Origin: JADZGC01 sp964391595
GTDB lineage: Bacteria > Patescibacteriota > Saccharimonadia > CAILAD01 > GCA-016700035
Reading direction: 5' to 3'
DNA length: 64,000 nucleotides
Assembly: GCA_964391595.1 (NCBI GenBank)
Contig: CAYMMM010000002.1
Span: 25,474-89,473, forward strand
The notes below the pieces were generated by a model that worked only from the letters and a program-made list of their open reading frames with translations, made no database searches and was not told the DNA's origin. The position numbers and the translations under genes were made by a program. Shown here in pieces: positions 44,141 through 52,918 of this stretch; position 1 is the stretch's first letter, and each line of letters begins with the position of its first letter.

Positions 44141-45661
44141 ATGACTTCACCTCGTCGCACCCCATCTCATCGCATTCCCAAGCCGGACGACGAAAATGGC
44201 GCGCAAGATACACAAGTTACACTAGATCAAGAGGACAGCCTGAGTATGCAGAAACGCAAACAACAAGAAGTCAGTCCTGACTTCGTTTATGACCCTATTC
44301 GAGACAAACGCCACGACCTCAAAGGCTTTGGTCCAAAGAAAGAAAAACGATCCTGGTGGAAAAAACTTCTACTAGGCCTGCTTGTTGTCGGTATTGTGGT
44401 AGGTGCATGGTTTGCATTCTTCACTTTGCGCAATGTGATTAAAATCGCCCCAAATTTCTTCAAGCTCACCCAAAAGCTCAAGGGCGAGGACGAGGGTCGC
44501 GTCAATATTCTCTTGCTTGGCATCGGTGATCCTGGACACGATGGTGAAGGCCTCTCTGACACAAACATTCTCGTCAGCGTTGATACAAATAATAAAAAGG
44601 TAGCACTGACCTCCATCCCACGTGATACTCGCGTAAAAATACCTGGCTATGGCTACTCCAAAATCAACAATGCTCACGCTTATGGCGACATCTCGCTCGC
44701 ACAACAAACTGTAGGCACCTTTCTCGACGAACCCATCCACTACTACGTACGGACTGACTTCACAGGCTTAAAACAGGCGGTCGACGCTGTCGGTGGCATC
44801 GACATCACAAACAAAGACTACCTCTCTGACTCCGAATATCCATGCGACAACAATCAGTGGCGGAGTTGCGGCTTCACGCTCAAGCCAGGTACCTATCACG
44901 CAGATGGATCACTGGCGCTCAAGTACGCCCGGTGCCGCAAAGGTACCTGCGGCGATGATTTCGGCCGAGCAGCACGACAACAAGAAGTGCTCTCCGCTCT
45001 TCGCGCAAAAGCTACCTCAGTCGGCACCATTCTCGACCCTACCAAGCTCACCTCGCTCATCACCGCCGCAGGAGATAATGTAAAAACCGATATGTCGGTC
45101 GGTGAAATCATGCGACTCAATGACCTCACCAAAGACATCCCCAATGATCAATTCATCAATGTCGTATTCTCGCTCAAGGAAAATGGGTTCCTCAAATCTT
45201 CACCAGACGGAACTTCGGATCTTGTACCGATCGACAGCACGCTCGCTACCATCCAAGCCTTCGAGAATAACATCTTTGCTTGGGGGCCTATCTGGAAAGA
45301 AGACCCGTCTATCTTGATTGAAAACGGCACAACAGTAGCCGGCATCGGCGGCAAACTCGAGAGTAAATTCAGGCAAGACAAATACCCAATCACCATCTCG
45401 CAAGTCATCAACGCACTCAAAAAAGACTACACCACCACCCAGCTCTACGACATGAGCATGGCAGCAACCAGCCCTTCACCGAAATCTACAACTTCTACTG
45501 CTACGCTCGAAAGCAAGCCAAATACTCGAGGGTATTTGGAGGGGCTACTCAAAGTGAAAGCTACCGCCCCACCAGCCGGCATCGTCTCTAATGATGACTT
45601 CGTCATCATTATCGGTAGTGATTATGGTAACTACCTGCAGGTTGCCAGCCCAACGCCATGA
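44141..45661 (+). CDS. LytR-CpsA-Psr (LCP) family phosphotransferase
   Basis: 506 residues: a polar cytoplasmic part of about 65 residues, one transmembrane helix at about 75-98, then the LCP domain (NILLLGIGDPG, DTNILVSVD, SIPRDTRVKIPGYGYSKINNAHAYG, and LKYARCRKGTCGDDFGRAARQQEVL) carrying the conserved Arg/Asp set that binds the polyprenyl pyrophosphate. A LytR_C-like tail follows. LCP enzymes attach glycopolymers to peptidoglycan. The next gene starts inside its stop codon. Confidence 0.92.
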   Translation: MTSPRRTPSHRIPKPDDENGAQDTQVTLDQEDSLSMQKRKQQEVSPDFVYDPIRDKRHDLKGFGPKKEKRSWWKKLLLGLLVVGIVVGAWFAFFTLRNVIKIAPNFFKLTQKLKGEDEGRVNILLLGIGDPGHDGEGLSDTNILVSVDTNNKKVALTSIPRDTRVKIPGYGYSKINNAHAYGDISLAQQTVGTFLDEPIHYYVRTDFTGLKQAVDAVGGIDITNKDYLSDSEYPCDNNQWRSCGFTLKPGTYHADGSLALKYARCRKGTCGDDFGRAARQQEVLSALRAKATSVGTILDPTKLTSLITAAGDNVKTDMSVGEIMRLNDLTKDIPNDQFINVVFSLKENGFLKSSPDGTSDLVPIDSTLATIQAFENNIFAWGPIWKEDPSILIENGTTVAGIGGKLESKFRQDKYPITISQVINALKKDYTTTQLYDMSMAATSPSPKSTTSTATLESKPNTRGYLEGLLKVKATAPPAGIVSNDDFVIIIGSDYGNYLQVASPTP

Positions 45662-46194
45662 GCGAACGACAGCAAGGGACCCGTGAACCACACGCACCAA
45701 CTGCTCGAGAGAAGCTCGACGAGCTAGCAGCGACAGGAATGTATGTGTTTCATGGCAGCCCCGACCCACACATTGAAGAATTCGAACCACGACAAGCACA
45801 TAACTACGACGCTTCAACCGATACCAACGTGCCCGATGGTGCTCCGGCGGTATTCGCATCTGATAGAGTGGATATCCCGATTTTCATGGCATTATTCAAT
45901 CGCACTCATAGTGCCAATTCAGCAAGTGTCTTGAGCGGTACCGGTGTGCGTTCGGATGGCGAGGTTCGTAAGGGAGAGTTCAGAGCCACAAAGAACCTTA
46001 TCGATGGCGTACGAAAGCCCGGGGTATACGGTATTGTATATGTTTTTGACAGGAGCCAATTTCTGCCTAGAGAGCCTGGATCATCCGAGTGGATTTGCAA
46101 CACTGTCATACATCCCACTATGGCACTCACAGTATATATAAGTGACTTCCCCGAGAAAGTCACAGAAATCACGGTTGATGGTAAGCCTGTTTAA
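45658..46194 (+). CDS. Small protein with ADP-ribosyltransferase-like pattern, uncertain
   Basis: 178 residues, no signal peptide. Pattern YVFHGSPDPHIEEFEPRQAH, then PAVFASDRVDIPIFMALF and YGIVYVFDRSQF resembles small ART-fold domains that begin with a [YF].HGS strand, but catalytic identity cannot be shown. The ATG overlaps the LCP stop by 4 nt, so both are on one transcript. Its C-terminal half is duplicated in the fragment at 46269-46517. Confidence 0.5.
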   Translation: MSERQQGTREPHAPTAREKLDELAATGMYVFHGSPDPHIEEFEPRQAHNYDASTDTNVPDGAPAVFASDRVDIPIFMALFNRTHSANSASVLSGTGVRSDGEVRKGEFRATKNLIDGVRKPGVYGIVYVFDRSQFLPREPGSSEWICNTVIHPTMALTVYISDFPEKVTEITVDGKPV

Positions 46195-46236
46195 GTTGTT
46201 CATAATTCATTCGTAGTTCCCTGATATACTAATGGC

Positions 46237-46517
46237 ATGAAAAAACTCAGCGACACCACGCCAGCCGAATGAGCGTCATCACTGAGAACGGCCAAAAAAC
46301 CCTGCGCTTTGCAGCAGATCGTAACACTCTAGACGGGGCAAGACTACCAGGCACGATAGGGTATGTTTATGTCTTTCGACGCAGCGACTTTACAAAGCGA
46401 TCCGACGAAGGCAAGCAGGCCGAATGGACGAGCCTCAAACCAGTTACGCCTGTCATGGCAGTAGCAGTGAAGCCACGAGACCTCCCGCCAAATATCGAAG
46501 TTATCGAAAATGAATAA
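46237..46517 (+). pseudogene. Truncated paralogue of the preceding gene
   Basis: ATG 46237, 6 nt after TATACT, opens an 11-codon frame ending at TGA 46270-46272. A second ATG (46269) overlaps that stop and opens 82 codons. That part (RNTLDGARLPGTIGYVYVF, then MAVAVKPRDLP) aligns with the C-terminal half of the upstream protein (KNLIDGVRKPGVYGIVYVF, then MALTVYISDFP). The N-terminal HGSP half is missing. It may be a deletion remnant, or a real short protein translated by coupling. Confidence 0.6.
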
Positions 46518-46556
46518 TATTCTCTGTTTGTTCGCTAAGCCAGGTATACTGTCAGT

Positions 46557-47783
46557 ATGCCTAAGAAATCCCTAGCTACTCGCTCTTCGTCCGATGCTCG
46601 CCCCGAATTCCGTCCTCTCGCCGACCGGCTCCGACCCCATGAGCTCGGCGAGATGGTCGGGCAAGAGAAAGTCATCGGCAAGGGTGCATTTGTTCATGAG
46701 CTCATCGAGCGCAATGAAGTCACCTCTCTGATATTCTGGGGGCCACCGGGCTGTGGCAAAACGACACTAGCGCGCATTATCGCCGCATCTGGCGACTATC
46801 ATTTCGTCGAGATCTCCGCTGTCACTGCAGGAAAAGCCGACGTTATGCACGTAATCGAGGACGCGCGAGCCATGCAGCGACTTGGCACGCGCACCATCTT
46901 ATTCGTCGACGAGATCCATCGTTTCAATAAGGCGCAGCAAGACGCGTTTCTTCCCCATATTGAAAATGGCACTATCATCTTGATCGGTGCGACAACTGAG
47001 AATCCCAGCTTCGAAGTCATTACTCCTCTGCTCTCCCGCAGCCGTGTCATTGTGCTTGAAGGTCTCGATCACAAAGAGTTAGTAACCATACTCAAGCGCG
47101 CGACCAAGCTCTACCCTCAGCTTAAAGTCCAAGCTAAGGCACTCGATGCACTCGCCGACTTTGCTGCCGGCGACGCGCGAGCTGCACTCAATGGCCTCGA
47201 GGCAGCAATCCAAATATCCCCTACAAAGCTCGACCTTGAGACGGTTAAGCAAGCCATGCAGCAAGTAAATCTTAGCTATGATAAGACAGGTGACTTCCAC
47301 TATAATCTCATCTCAGCGTTCATAAAATCCATCCGCGGCAGTCACGTCGATGCATCACTCTATTATCTTTTCCGCATGCTCGACGCTGGTGAAGACCCGA
47401 AGTTTATTGCACGTCGACTGATCATACTTGCCTCCGAAGACATTGGCATGGCAGCTTCAGCAGCGCTCAATCTCGCCACCAGCTGCTTTCTGGCAGTTGA
47501 GCGAGTTGGCTTGCCCGAATGTGAATACCATTTGGCTCACACTACTGTCGCGTTGGCAAAATCGCCAAAAAGCAGAGCCGTCGCTGATGCAATGGGACGA
47601 GCCAAGAAAGCAGTTCGTAGTTATCCAGCAGCACAAGTTCCCCTCGGACTACGCAACGCGCCCACGAAACTCATGAAAGAGCTTGGGTATGGGAAAAACT
47701 ACAAGTGGCAGGCTGACTTCCAGGCACCAGAGGGGTTCTTACCGGAAGAGCTCGAAAAAGAACGCTTCTACTTTGACGACTAA
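46557..47783 (+). CDS. rarA: Replication-associated recombination ATPase RarA (MgsA)
   Basis: 408 residues, AAA+ clamp-loader-like. Opens with RPLADRLRPHELGEMVGQ, Walker A GPPGCGKTT, Walker B ILFVDEIHRFNKAQQD, sensor 1 GATTENPSF, and the C-terminal tetramerisation region with FIKSIRGSHVDASLYYLFRMLDAGEDP. Acts at stalled forks. The ATG is 6 nt after TATACT (46545-46550), predicting a leaderless mRNA. Confidence 0.95.
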   Translation: MPKKSLATRSSSDARPEFRPLADRLRPHELGEMVGQEKVIGKGAFVHELIERNEVTSLIFWGPPGCGKTTLARIIAASGDYHFVEISAVTAGKADVMHVIEDARAMQRLGTRTILFVDEIHRFNKAQQDAFLPHIENGTIILIGATTENPSFEVITPLLSRSRVIVLEGLDHKELVTILKRATKLYPQLKVQAKALDALADFAAGDARAALNGLEAAIQISPTKLDLETVKQAMQQVNLSYDKTGDFHYNLISAFIKSIRGSHVDASLYYLFRMLDAGEDPKFIARRLIILASEDIGMAASAALNLATSCFLAVERVGLPECEYHLAHTTVALAKSPKSRAVADAMGRAKKAVRSYPAAQVPLGLRNAPTKLMKELGYGKNYKWQADFQAPEGFLPEELEKERFYFDD

Positions 47784-47837
47784 CAATCTCATCAGTACAA
47801 TCTTGCTAGTACCTTTTAAGAAAGAGGGGGTCTACGT

Positions 47838-48020
47838 ATGCGTTTCAAACGACCGCCAAAAACACCCGATTCAGCAGTGTCAGCACCACAGAACCAAATA
47901 CCAGAAGATCCCGAAACTCCGCCCCCTACTGGCAGCAAATCAGAGACAGACATGGATGCAGTAAGACTCCAAGCCATCATCTCAGCTTGTGAAGGTTCTC
48001 ATGGTTTCCCTGGATTGTAA
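47838..48020 (+). CDS. Small proline-rich protein
   Basis: 60 residues starting MRFKRPPKTPDS, basic start and Pro/Ser/Glu-rich middle, then one short helix (DAVRLQAIISACEG). GAGGGGG lies 9 nt before the ATG. A promoter TTGACG-17-TACAAT sits in the 3' end of rarA. No family recognised. Confidence 0.45.
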   Translation: MRFKRPPKTPDSAVSAPQNQIPEDPETPPPTGSKSETDMDAVRLQAIISACEGSHGFPGL

Positions 48021-48059
48021 ACCAATGTAAGATGAAGTTTCCGAGACATGGGGGTGTCA

Positions 48060-48302
48060 ATGAACCTACAATCTCGCATAGAAAATGCGCGAGCAACTTG
48101 GCGGCGCGAGGCTGAGCCGATTAAGTCTCAGTATTTCCAGCTGATGGCTGCGAAACACGACGTCGATAACCACATGCTAGGCGTTCGTGCGACGCCTTCC
48201 TGTGCGATCACGTACAACCATGAGTGGCACGCCTACCGTAAGCTCATCCGGCAACGGCGGCGACACGTCGTAATTGCGTTTCTCCGGCCGGGATCTTCGT
48301 GA
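48060..48302 (+). CDS. Small basic protein
   Basis: 80 residues from ATG 48060, preceded by GGGGG. Arg- and His-rich (WRREAEPIKSQYFQLMAAKHDVD; EWHAYRKLIRQRRRHVV), helical, possibly nucleic-acid binding. Its stop codon lies within the stem-loop of a terminator. Downstream of the 60-residue gene in the same direction, 39 nt apart. Confidence 0.45.
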   Translation: MNLQSRIENARATWRREAEPIKSQYFQLMAAKHDVDNHMLGVRATPSCAITYNHEWHAYRKLIRQRRRHVVIAFLRPGSS

Positions 48303-48318
48303 TCTCGGCCTCTTTTTT
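48286..48318 (+). terminator. Intrinsic terminator overlapping the small basic gene's end
   Basis: GGCCGGGATC (48286-48295) pairs with GATCTCGGCC (48301-48310) around TTCGT, followed by TCTTTTTT. Convergent AlkD-like gene ends immediately after. Confidence 0.85.
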
Positions 48319-49030
48319 ATACTAAGCCCTTGAGATATTTTTGACGCAGCTCTGGGTTAAATCGCTCGATGGCATACCGAAGCATAGTCCGCGGCATAGT
48401 TTTATATCTGCTACCATCACGCAACCATGCTTCCTCGACTTCTTGCCCTACGCGCTTGCCAACCTCACGCAACATCCAGCCAACGGCCTTCTGTATCAAG
48501 TCATGCGGATCATCAGATAAGATCGTAGCGATGCTCAAGGCCGGCTCGGCCTTGCCCTGATAAATGTTGTAAAAACATGACAACATCGCGATCCGACGCT
48601 CCCACAGATCTCCTGAAACAGCTAGCTTCGTAAGCACTGGTAAAGCATTGTCACCTAGATGCGCCCCCACTATATAGCTTGCTGATGAGTCAACGAGATC
48701 CCAGTTATTGATCTGCTGAGTATGCGCCATATAAAAGTCATAGACAGCCTGCTTCTGCTCTGCATTGCCACGCTTATACTGTTCCACAAGTATTAAGCAG
48801 GCACACAATCGTGCTTCGTGATAGTTGCTCGCCAGGAGTTTCTCGATTTCGCTGAACGGCAATTCGCGAAAACCACGAATAATCTTGCGCTGATCCGGGA
48901 CACTTACGCCATAAAACTGATCACCGTGACCATAGTCACCAGGACTGGTCTTAAAAAACCACGCCGAGGCCTGGGCTCGCTCAGGAGTGCCTATCTCGAG
49001 GAGTTGTTTCTCTAGGGTATGAGCATGCAT
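48317..49030 (-). CDS. DNA alkylation repair protein (AlkD family)
   Basis: 237 residues, helical HEAT-like repeats. Contains YYGVSVPDQRKIIRGF-type segment, WDLVDSSASYIVGAHLGD and KAVGWMLREVGKRVGQEV, characteristic of AlkD, which removes N3- and N7-alkylated bases without flipping them. A TATAAA hexamer lies almost against the start codon. Confidence 0.88.
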   Translation of the reverse strand: MHAHTLEKQLLEIGTPERAQASAWFFKTSPGDYGHGDQFYGVSVPDQRKIIRGFRELPFSEIEKLLASNYHEARLCACLILVEQYKRGNAEQKQAVYDFYMAHTQQINNWDLVDSSASYIVGAHLGDNALPVLTKLAVSGDLWERRIAMLSCFYNIYQGKAEPALSIATILSDDPHDLIQKAVGWMLREVGKRVGQEVEEAWLRDGSRYKTMPRTMLRYAIERFNPELRQKYLKGLV

Positions 49031-49033
49031 ATT

Positions 49034-49684
49034 TTATAACCCTATCTGAGCATGTTTGTAGGCATCGAGCGCTTCGCGGTCGCCATCCACTGTCACATGC
49101 GCTACGCGCCCACGGCCCATGAATAGCATGACAAACTCCGGAGCTTCAGCGGTGAGTGTCAGCTCATGCGGGTCAGCGCCCCTACCACGCCGCGCAACAA
49201 CAAGCTCTCCCGTCACCGCGTCCACCAATGTAACACGTATTTTTGCGTCGAGTTTGCGCAAAGCCAGCCTCGCAATCCCCGGCAAGAGTGCTGCCAAGCC
49301 GGCGTACAGCTCATCCGACACCTCGCGATGCTTTTTGAGCCTGCCGCGCAGGATATCTTCGTTATGAACAAAAAATTCGATCACATTGAAGCTCAGCTTT
49401 TTGCCCCACCAAGGAATGTGTTCAATCTGCTCTATCAATACCTGGTGAGGAGCCGATTTCTGCTTCTTAATTGCTGCTTCGTGCTGTCCATGCAAGGGCT
49501 GAAATACGATACCTACACGCGCCAAAACCGACCCTCGATCGCGCACAATTATATGCGAAACCAAGTCCTCTACATCCCAGCCTTCGCACAATGTCGAAGC
49601 GTGCCACTGCTTGTCGGTGAGCCCACGAAGCAGTTTGGCGAGATACAACCTCTCATTCACAATAAGCCGTTCGTATTGCATCAT
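49034..49684 (-). CDS. DinB/maleylpyruvate-isomerase-like protein (TIGR03085-type)
   Basis: 216 residues. Four-helix-bundle start with LCEGWDVEDLVSHIIVRDR and a later HNEDILRG, the metal-binding pattern of mycothiol-dependent maleylpyruvate-isomerase-like proteins, and a C-terminal SCP-like beta domain with MLFMGRGR. This family is mainly actinobacterial, which suggests transfer from or contact with actinobacteria. Start near TACACT. Confidence 0.75.
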   Translation of the reverse strand: MMQYERLIVNERLYLAKLLRGLTDKQWHASTLCEGWDVEDLVSHIIVRDRGSVLARVGIVFQPLHGQHEAAIKKQKSAPHQVLIEQIEHIPWWGKKLSFNVIEFFVHNEDILRGRLKKHREVSDELYAGLAALLPGIARLALRKLDAKIRVTLVDAVTGELVVARRGRGADPHELTLTAEAPEFVMLFMGRGRVAHVTVDGDREALDAYKHAQIGL

Positions 49685-49741
49685 TTCAAGTGTACCATTT
49701 CACCAAGCCACCAGGGCGAGTAGAATACTAATAGCACAACC

Positions 49742-50494
49742 ATGAACTCATTCTTTACCCCTCGCTCACAGCCTTTTATCATCGCTCATCGCGGTGCTTC
49801 TGGAGATGCACCAGAAAACACACTCGCAGCCTTCCGCGAAGCCATCAAGCAAAAAGCAGACGCTCTCGAGCTTGACGTACAGCTCACACGCGACGAGAGG
49901 CTCGTCATTATGCATGACCCCACCCTGCAACGTACCACCCGAGGGCGCGGATTCGTCTCGAAGAAGCGCCTTCACGAGATCCAAAAATACTCCGCGGGAA
50001 GTTGGTTTGGTCCAGGACATACAGCGGAGCGCGCACCTAGCTTAGAGGAAGTCTTTGAGGCTTTTGGTGACAAGACAAACTATGTGATCGAGCTCAAGTT
50101 CTACGAACGTCGGGGACATTTCTTTGCACATAAGGTACTCCAGGCAGTAGACGACCACAAACTCCTTGACCACTGTCTTTTCCTGTCATTCAGCCCATTC
50201 TTACTCGCACAGCTCAAACGTATAGAGCCAGAAGCTAAAACCTGCCTTGCTTTTGTACCTATAGGTGATCTGCTCCCGTCCCGATTGCTCACCAGCTCAG
50301 CCGATGTCCTAGCACTTGCTTCACAGTCTGTGAGTAAGTCGTATATGCAGAAGTTACGACGCCGTAATAAGCCGATCAATATCTGGGCGAAGGCTCACCG
50401 CCATGAAGATTTTGACCACGAGCTCGCTGTTGGTGCTGACTTCATAACAACCAATCACCCGCGTGCCCTGCGTGAGCATCTCCGTGAGAAATAA
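49742..50494 (+). CDS. Glycerophosphodiester phosphodiesterase
   Basis: 250 residues, TIM barrel. IAHRGASGDAPENTLAAFREAI with the catalytic His/Arg and Glu, then LELDVQLTRDERLVIMHDPTLQRTT with the second His, and VIELKFY. GDPDs hydrolyse glycerophosphodiesters to glycerol-3-phosphate. No signal peptide. The next gene overlaps its 3' end. Confidence 0.92.
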   Translation: MNSFFTPRSQPFIIAHRGASGDAPENTLAAFREAIKQKADALELDVQLTRDERLVIMHDPTLQRTTRGRGFVSKKRLHEIQKYSAGSWFGPGHTAERAPSLEEVFEAFGDKTNYVIELKFYERRGHFFAHKVLQAVDDHKLLDHCLFLSFSPFLLAQLKRIEPEAKTCLAFVPIGDLLPSRLLTSSADVLALASQSVSKSYMQKLRRRNKPINIWAKAHRHEDFDHELAVGADFITTNHPRALREHLREK

Positions 50495-51953
50495 GCAAAA
50501 ACTACCATCGGTATCGTACAAAATTGATCTGGTCACAGATCACAGCCCTACACTGACCAACTATAAGAAAACAATTTTCATAGCTGGCATCGCACTGCTA
50601 TTGGCCAGCTTCGTAGGCTTCGGTGGCTATCTGTTTTTCACTAAATACAAGGCGCTACCAAGCACTTCAAATCTCAATGTTGAGGTGCGCAAGCGGATCA
50701 CGTATGCCTTTGATGGCGTAAGCGAACAAGAGCAAGCCGATACCACACAACTACTCCGCACCTATGCTACCAAGCACAACTACGATCTCTTGGTAGCTAG
50801 TGGCACACCTGCTGACATAACTATCGCATCTACGACCGAACCAGATGATATACGACTGACAACAAAGAGCGAAATCAAACTCACCGACATCACTTCGGGC
50901 ACGCCGCTTAGTAACAATGCCAAGACTCTGAGCCTACGACTGAAGAAAAGCCTGGATGAAAGTGAGAAAAAAGCTCTCACCGAAGCCTTTGCGCCAGCAT
51001 ACGCATCGAGCCCGAGAAGCTGGACTTACTTGGCGGTTGGTGACATCATCCCTGCACGCGACGTCTACACCTACTCCAAGCGAAACGGCTTTTTATTCCC
51101 CTACGCCAAGATCAGCGACACACTTAAAAGCGCAGATCTCACCGTCACAAATGTAGAGACAACCATTGCCGATGGGCAAGCCAACGGCGAAGGAGCAGGC
51201 ATGATGGTTTTCACTGCTCCCAGTAAGGCATTTGACGGTCTCGTAGCTTCGGGTATCGACGGGATAAATCTCGCGAACAACCACTCGATGAATGGTGGCA
51301 GCCAGAAAGTTACCGAGATGCTCACAGGTCTCGATGTTCGCAAGATCGGTCACTTCGGTGTCAGTACCACAAATGGTATCAATACCTGGGCTACAACCGT
51401 CAATGGCATCAAAGTCATTCACCTGAGCTTTAACACAGTTCCTGGCAGCATTGATCCTACAGCGAGCACACCAGGAGCACGGCGCATTCCACTTAAGCCG
51501 TGGGGCAGCTTATCCGAAAGTGACGTAGCCTTTGTGCAAGGTCAAATTAAGGCAGCGAAGCAATCTGCCGATGTGGTCATACCCTGGTTTCAATGGGGTA
51601 CCGAATACACACATGATGCAAATGACGAACAGCGCCGTCTCGCCCACGCGGCAATTGATGCTGGTGCCGAGACAGTAATCGGCACCCACCCGCACTGGAC
51701 TCAAGGTATCGAGTGGTACAATGGGCACTTCATCGCCTACTCCCTCGGCAACTTCATCTTCGACCAAAACTGGAGCGACGAAACTCGTCGGTCTTTCGCA
51801 GCGCAGATTACCTTCACCGGGACAAAAGTGACGGGCGTGCAACTCATGCCTGCATATATTGAAAACTGGGTGCAACCGCGCTTCCTCGCCCCATCAGAAG
51901 CACTGTACAAGCAAATTCTCAGTGATGTAGCTGCGCACTCCTGGTGGCAATAA
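50472..51953 (+). CDS. CapA-like exported metallophosphatase
   Basis: About 490 residues, start among GTG 50463, 50472 or 50484, all inside the GDPD gene. A transmembrane helix at about residues 35-60, an N-terminal outer domain, then the CapA/PgsA core: VGDIIPARDVYTYS, VTNVETTI, INLANNHSMNGG, and GTHPHWTQGIEWYNGHFIAYSLGNFIFDQ. These are the metal-binding motifs of the calcineurin-like CapA family, associated with poly-gamma-glutamate or other envelope polymers. Function here unknown. Confidence 0.85.
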   Translation: MSISVRNKQKLPSVSYKIDLVTDHSPTLTNYKKTIFIAGIALLLASFVGFGGYLFFTKYKALPSTSNLNVEVRKRITYAFDGVSEQEQADTTQLLRTYATKHNYDLLVASGTPADITIASTTEPDDIRLTTKSEIKLTDITSGTPLSNNAKTLSLRLKKSLDESEKKALTEAFAPAYASSPRSWTYLAVGDIIPARDVYTYSKRNGFLFPYAKISDTLKSADLTVTNVETTIADGQANGEGAGMMVFTAPSKAFDGLVASGIDGINLANNHSMNGGSQKVTEMLTGLDVRKIGHFGVSTTNGINTWATTVNGIKVIHLSFNTVPGSIDPTASTPGARRIPLKPWGSLSESDVAFVQGQIKAAKQSADVVIPWFQWGTEYTHDANDEQRRLAHAAIDAGAETVIGTHPHWTQGIEWYNGHFIAYSLGNFIFDQNWSDETRRSFAAQITFTGTKVTGVQLMPAYIENWVQPRFLAPSEALYKQILSDVAAHSWWQ

Positions 51954-51976
51954 TGTCCGCCAGATAGACACGCGAC

Positions 51977-52028
51977 TTGAAATTCTTACGCTAATCTGCT
52001 AGAATAGTACCTGTCACTCGATAGTGAC
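51977..52028 (+). promoter_or_regulatory. Promoter and start-proximal hairpin of the lysozyme-like gene
   Basis: TTGAAA (51977-51982), 17-bp spacer, TAGAAT (52000-52005). A perfect GTCACT-cgat-AGTGAC hairpin (52013-52028) ends 4 nt before the ATG at 52033. Confidence 0.6.
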
Positions 52029-52032
52029 GACT

Positions 52033-52623
52033 ATGAACCACACAATTCGACCAAAAACAAAATTCGCTCAATATCTGAAAGCATTCAAGCGATCAGAGGA
52101 TAACGCATTGATTGCAGTAGCCGTGATTTCATCGGCTCTTGCAGTGAGTGCGCTTTTTATTCCTCAGACGTACCAACAAGCATCTGCTACTACCGAGCTT
52201 GATCTCGAAACAGCCCACACGCTCTGTCTGCAGGCCAATTCTGCCTCGGAGTGCGACGCCCTTGTACAACGCATAGCTGCCACCAAGCCCAAGCCAATTG
52301 CCGGTGACCCGATGCGGCCTTATAAGCCCTTCTCAAACTGTCGCGATGCGGTCGATTATATCTTCAATGACCGCACAGATTACGCACGTGCTATCGAGGT
52401 CGTATATCGAGAGTCGACCAACAACCCAAACGCTCGTCGCCCAGGAAGCCAATACGCTGGTTGTGCTCAGCTCTCGACTACCCTTCAAGCCACCTTCTTG
52501 CGCGGCCCATGGAACGACGCCTACTATAACGTACTCGCCCTTCGAGATGCGGTCGACAACCCTCGTTGGGGCTGGTGCCACTGGGATCTGGTAAATTACT
52601 GTGGCGCAGGTGGCGAGTTCTAA
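52033..52623 (+). CDS. Exported lysozyme-like (transglycosylase) protein
   Basis: 196 residues. A signal anchor lies at about 25-45 (LIAVAVISSALAVSALFIP). The C-terminal half carries VVYRESTNNPNARRPGSQYAGCAQLS, where the Glu of RES is the catalytic residue in SLT/lysozyme-like domains. Six cysteines suggest disulfides. Probably cleaves peptidoglycan, either the cell's own or that of a host. The next gene, RlpA-like, is also wall-directed. Confidence 0.78.
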   Translation: MNHTIRPKTKFAQYLKAFKRSEDNALIAVAVISSALAVSALFIPQTYQQASATTELDLETAHTLCLQANSASECDALVQRIAATKPKPIAGDPMRPYKPFSNCRDAVDYIFNDRTDYARAIEVVYRESTNNPNARRPGSQYAGCAQLSTTLQATFLRGPWNDAYYNVLALRDAVDNPRWGWCHWDLVNYCGAGGEF

Positions 52624-52678
52624 TGAATACACTCCAGTCAGCCCGTATGAAGCATGGTCCGTAACACTATCGAAACTA

Positions 52679-52707
52679 TTGCTTTTTTATTGATAATCTG
52701 CTAAAAT
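52679..52707 (+). promoter_or_regulatory. Promoter of the RlpA-like gene
   Basis: TTGCTT (52679-52684), 17-bp spacer, TAAAAT (52702-52707); transcription start expected near 52714. Confidence 0.6.
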
Positions 52708-52713
52708 AAAGAA

Positions 52714-52918
52714 GACCGTCAAACCAGTCTGAATCCCTCAGGGAGTACACTCTACATAAGAGACATACGCAAACCTGAGAGACTGAGACCTTGAGCTTAG
52801 TCACGTTCTAGAATCATTCGAGACACACTCGAGACGTGGTAAGGATAGCTCACAAGCTGACGATCACCCAAGAAGGGAGCGCAACCCCCGCGCCCCTGTG
52901 TACCTGGAAGGCAAGAAC
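52714..52918 (+). promoter_or_regulatory. Long 5' leader of the RlpA-like gene
   Basis: About 205 nt without a coding sequence. Nested stems CACGT/ACGTG and TCGAG/CTCGA surround 52803-52840, and a Shine-Dalgarno GGAAGG stands 7 nt before the ATG. Wall-hydrolase genes elsewhere can be under c-di-AMP riboswitches, but I do not see that motif's conserved sequence. Confidence 0.4.
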
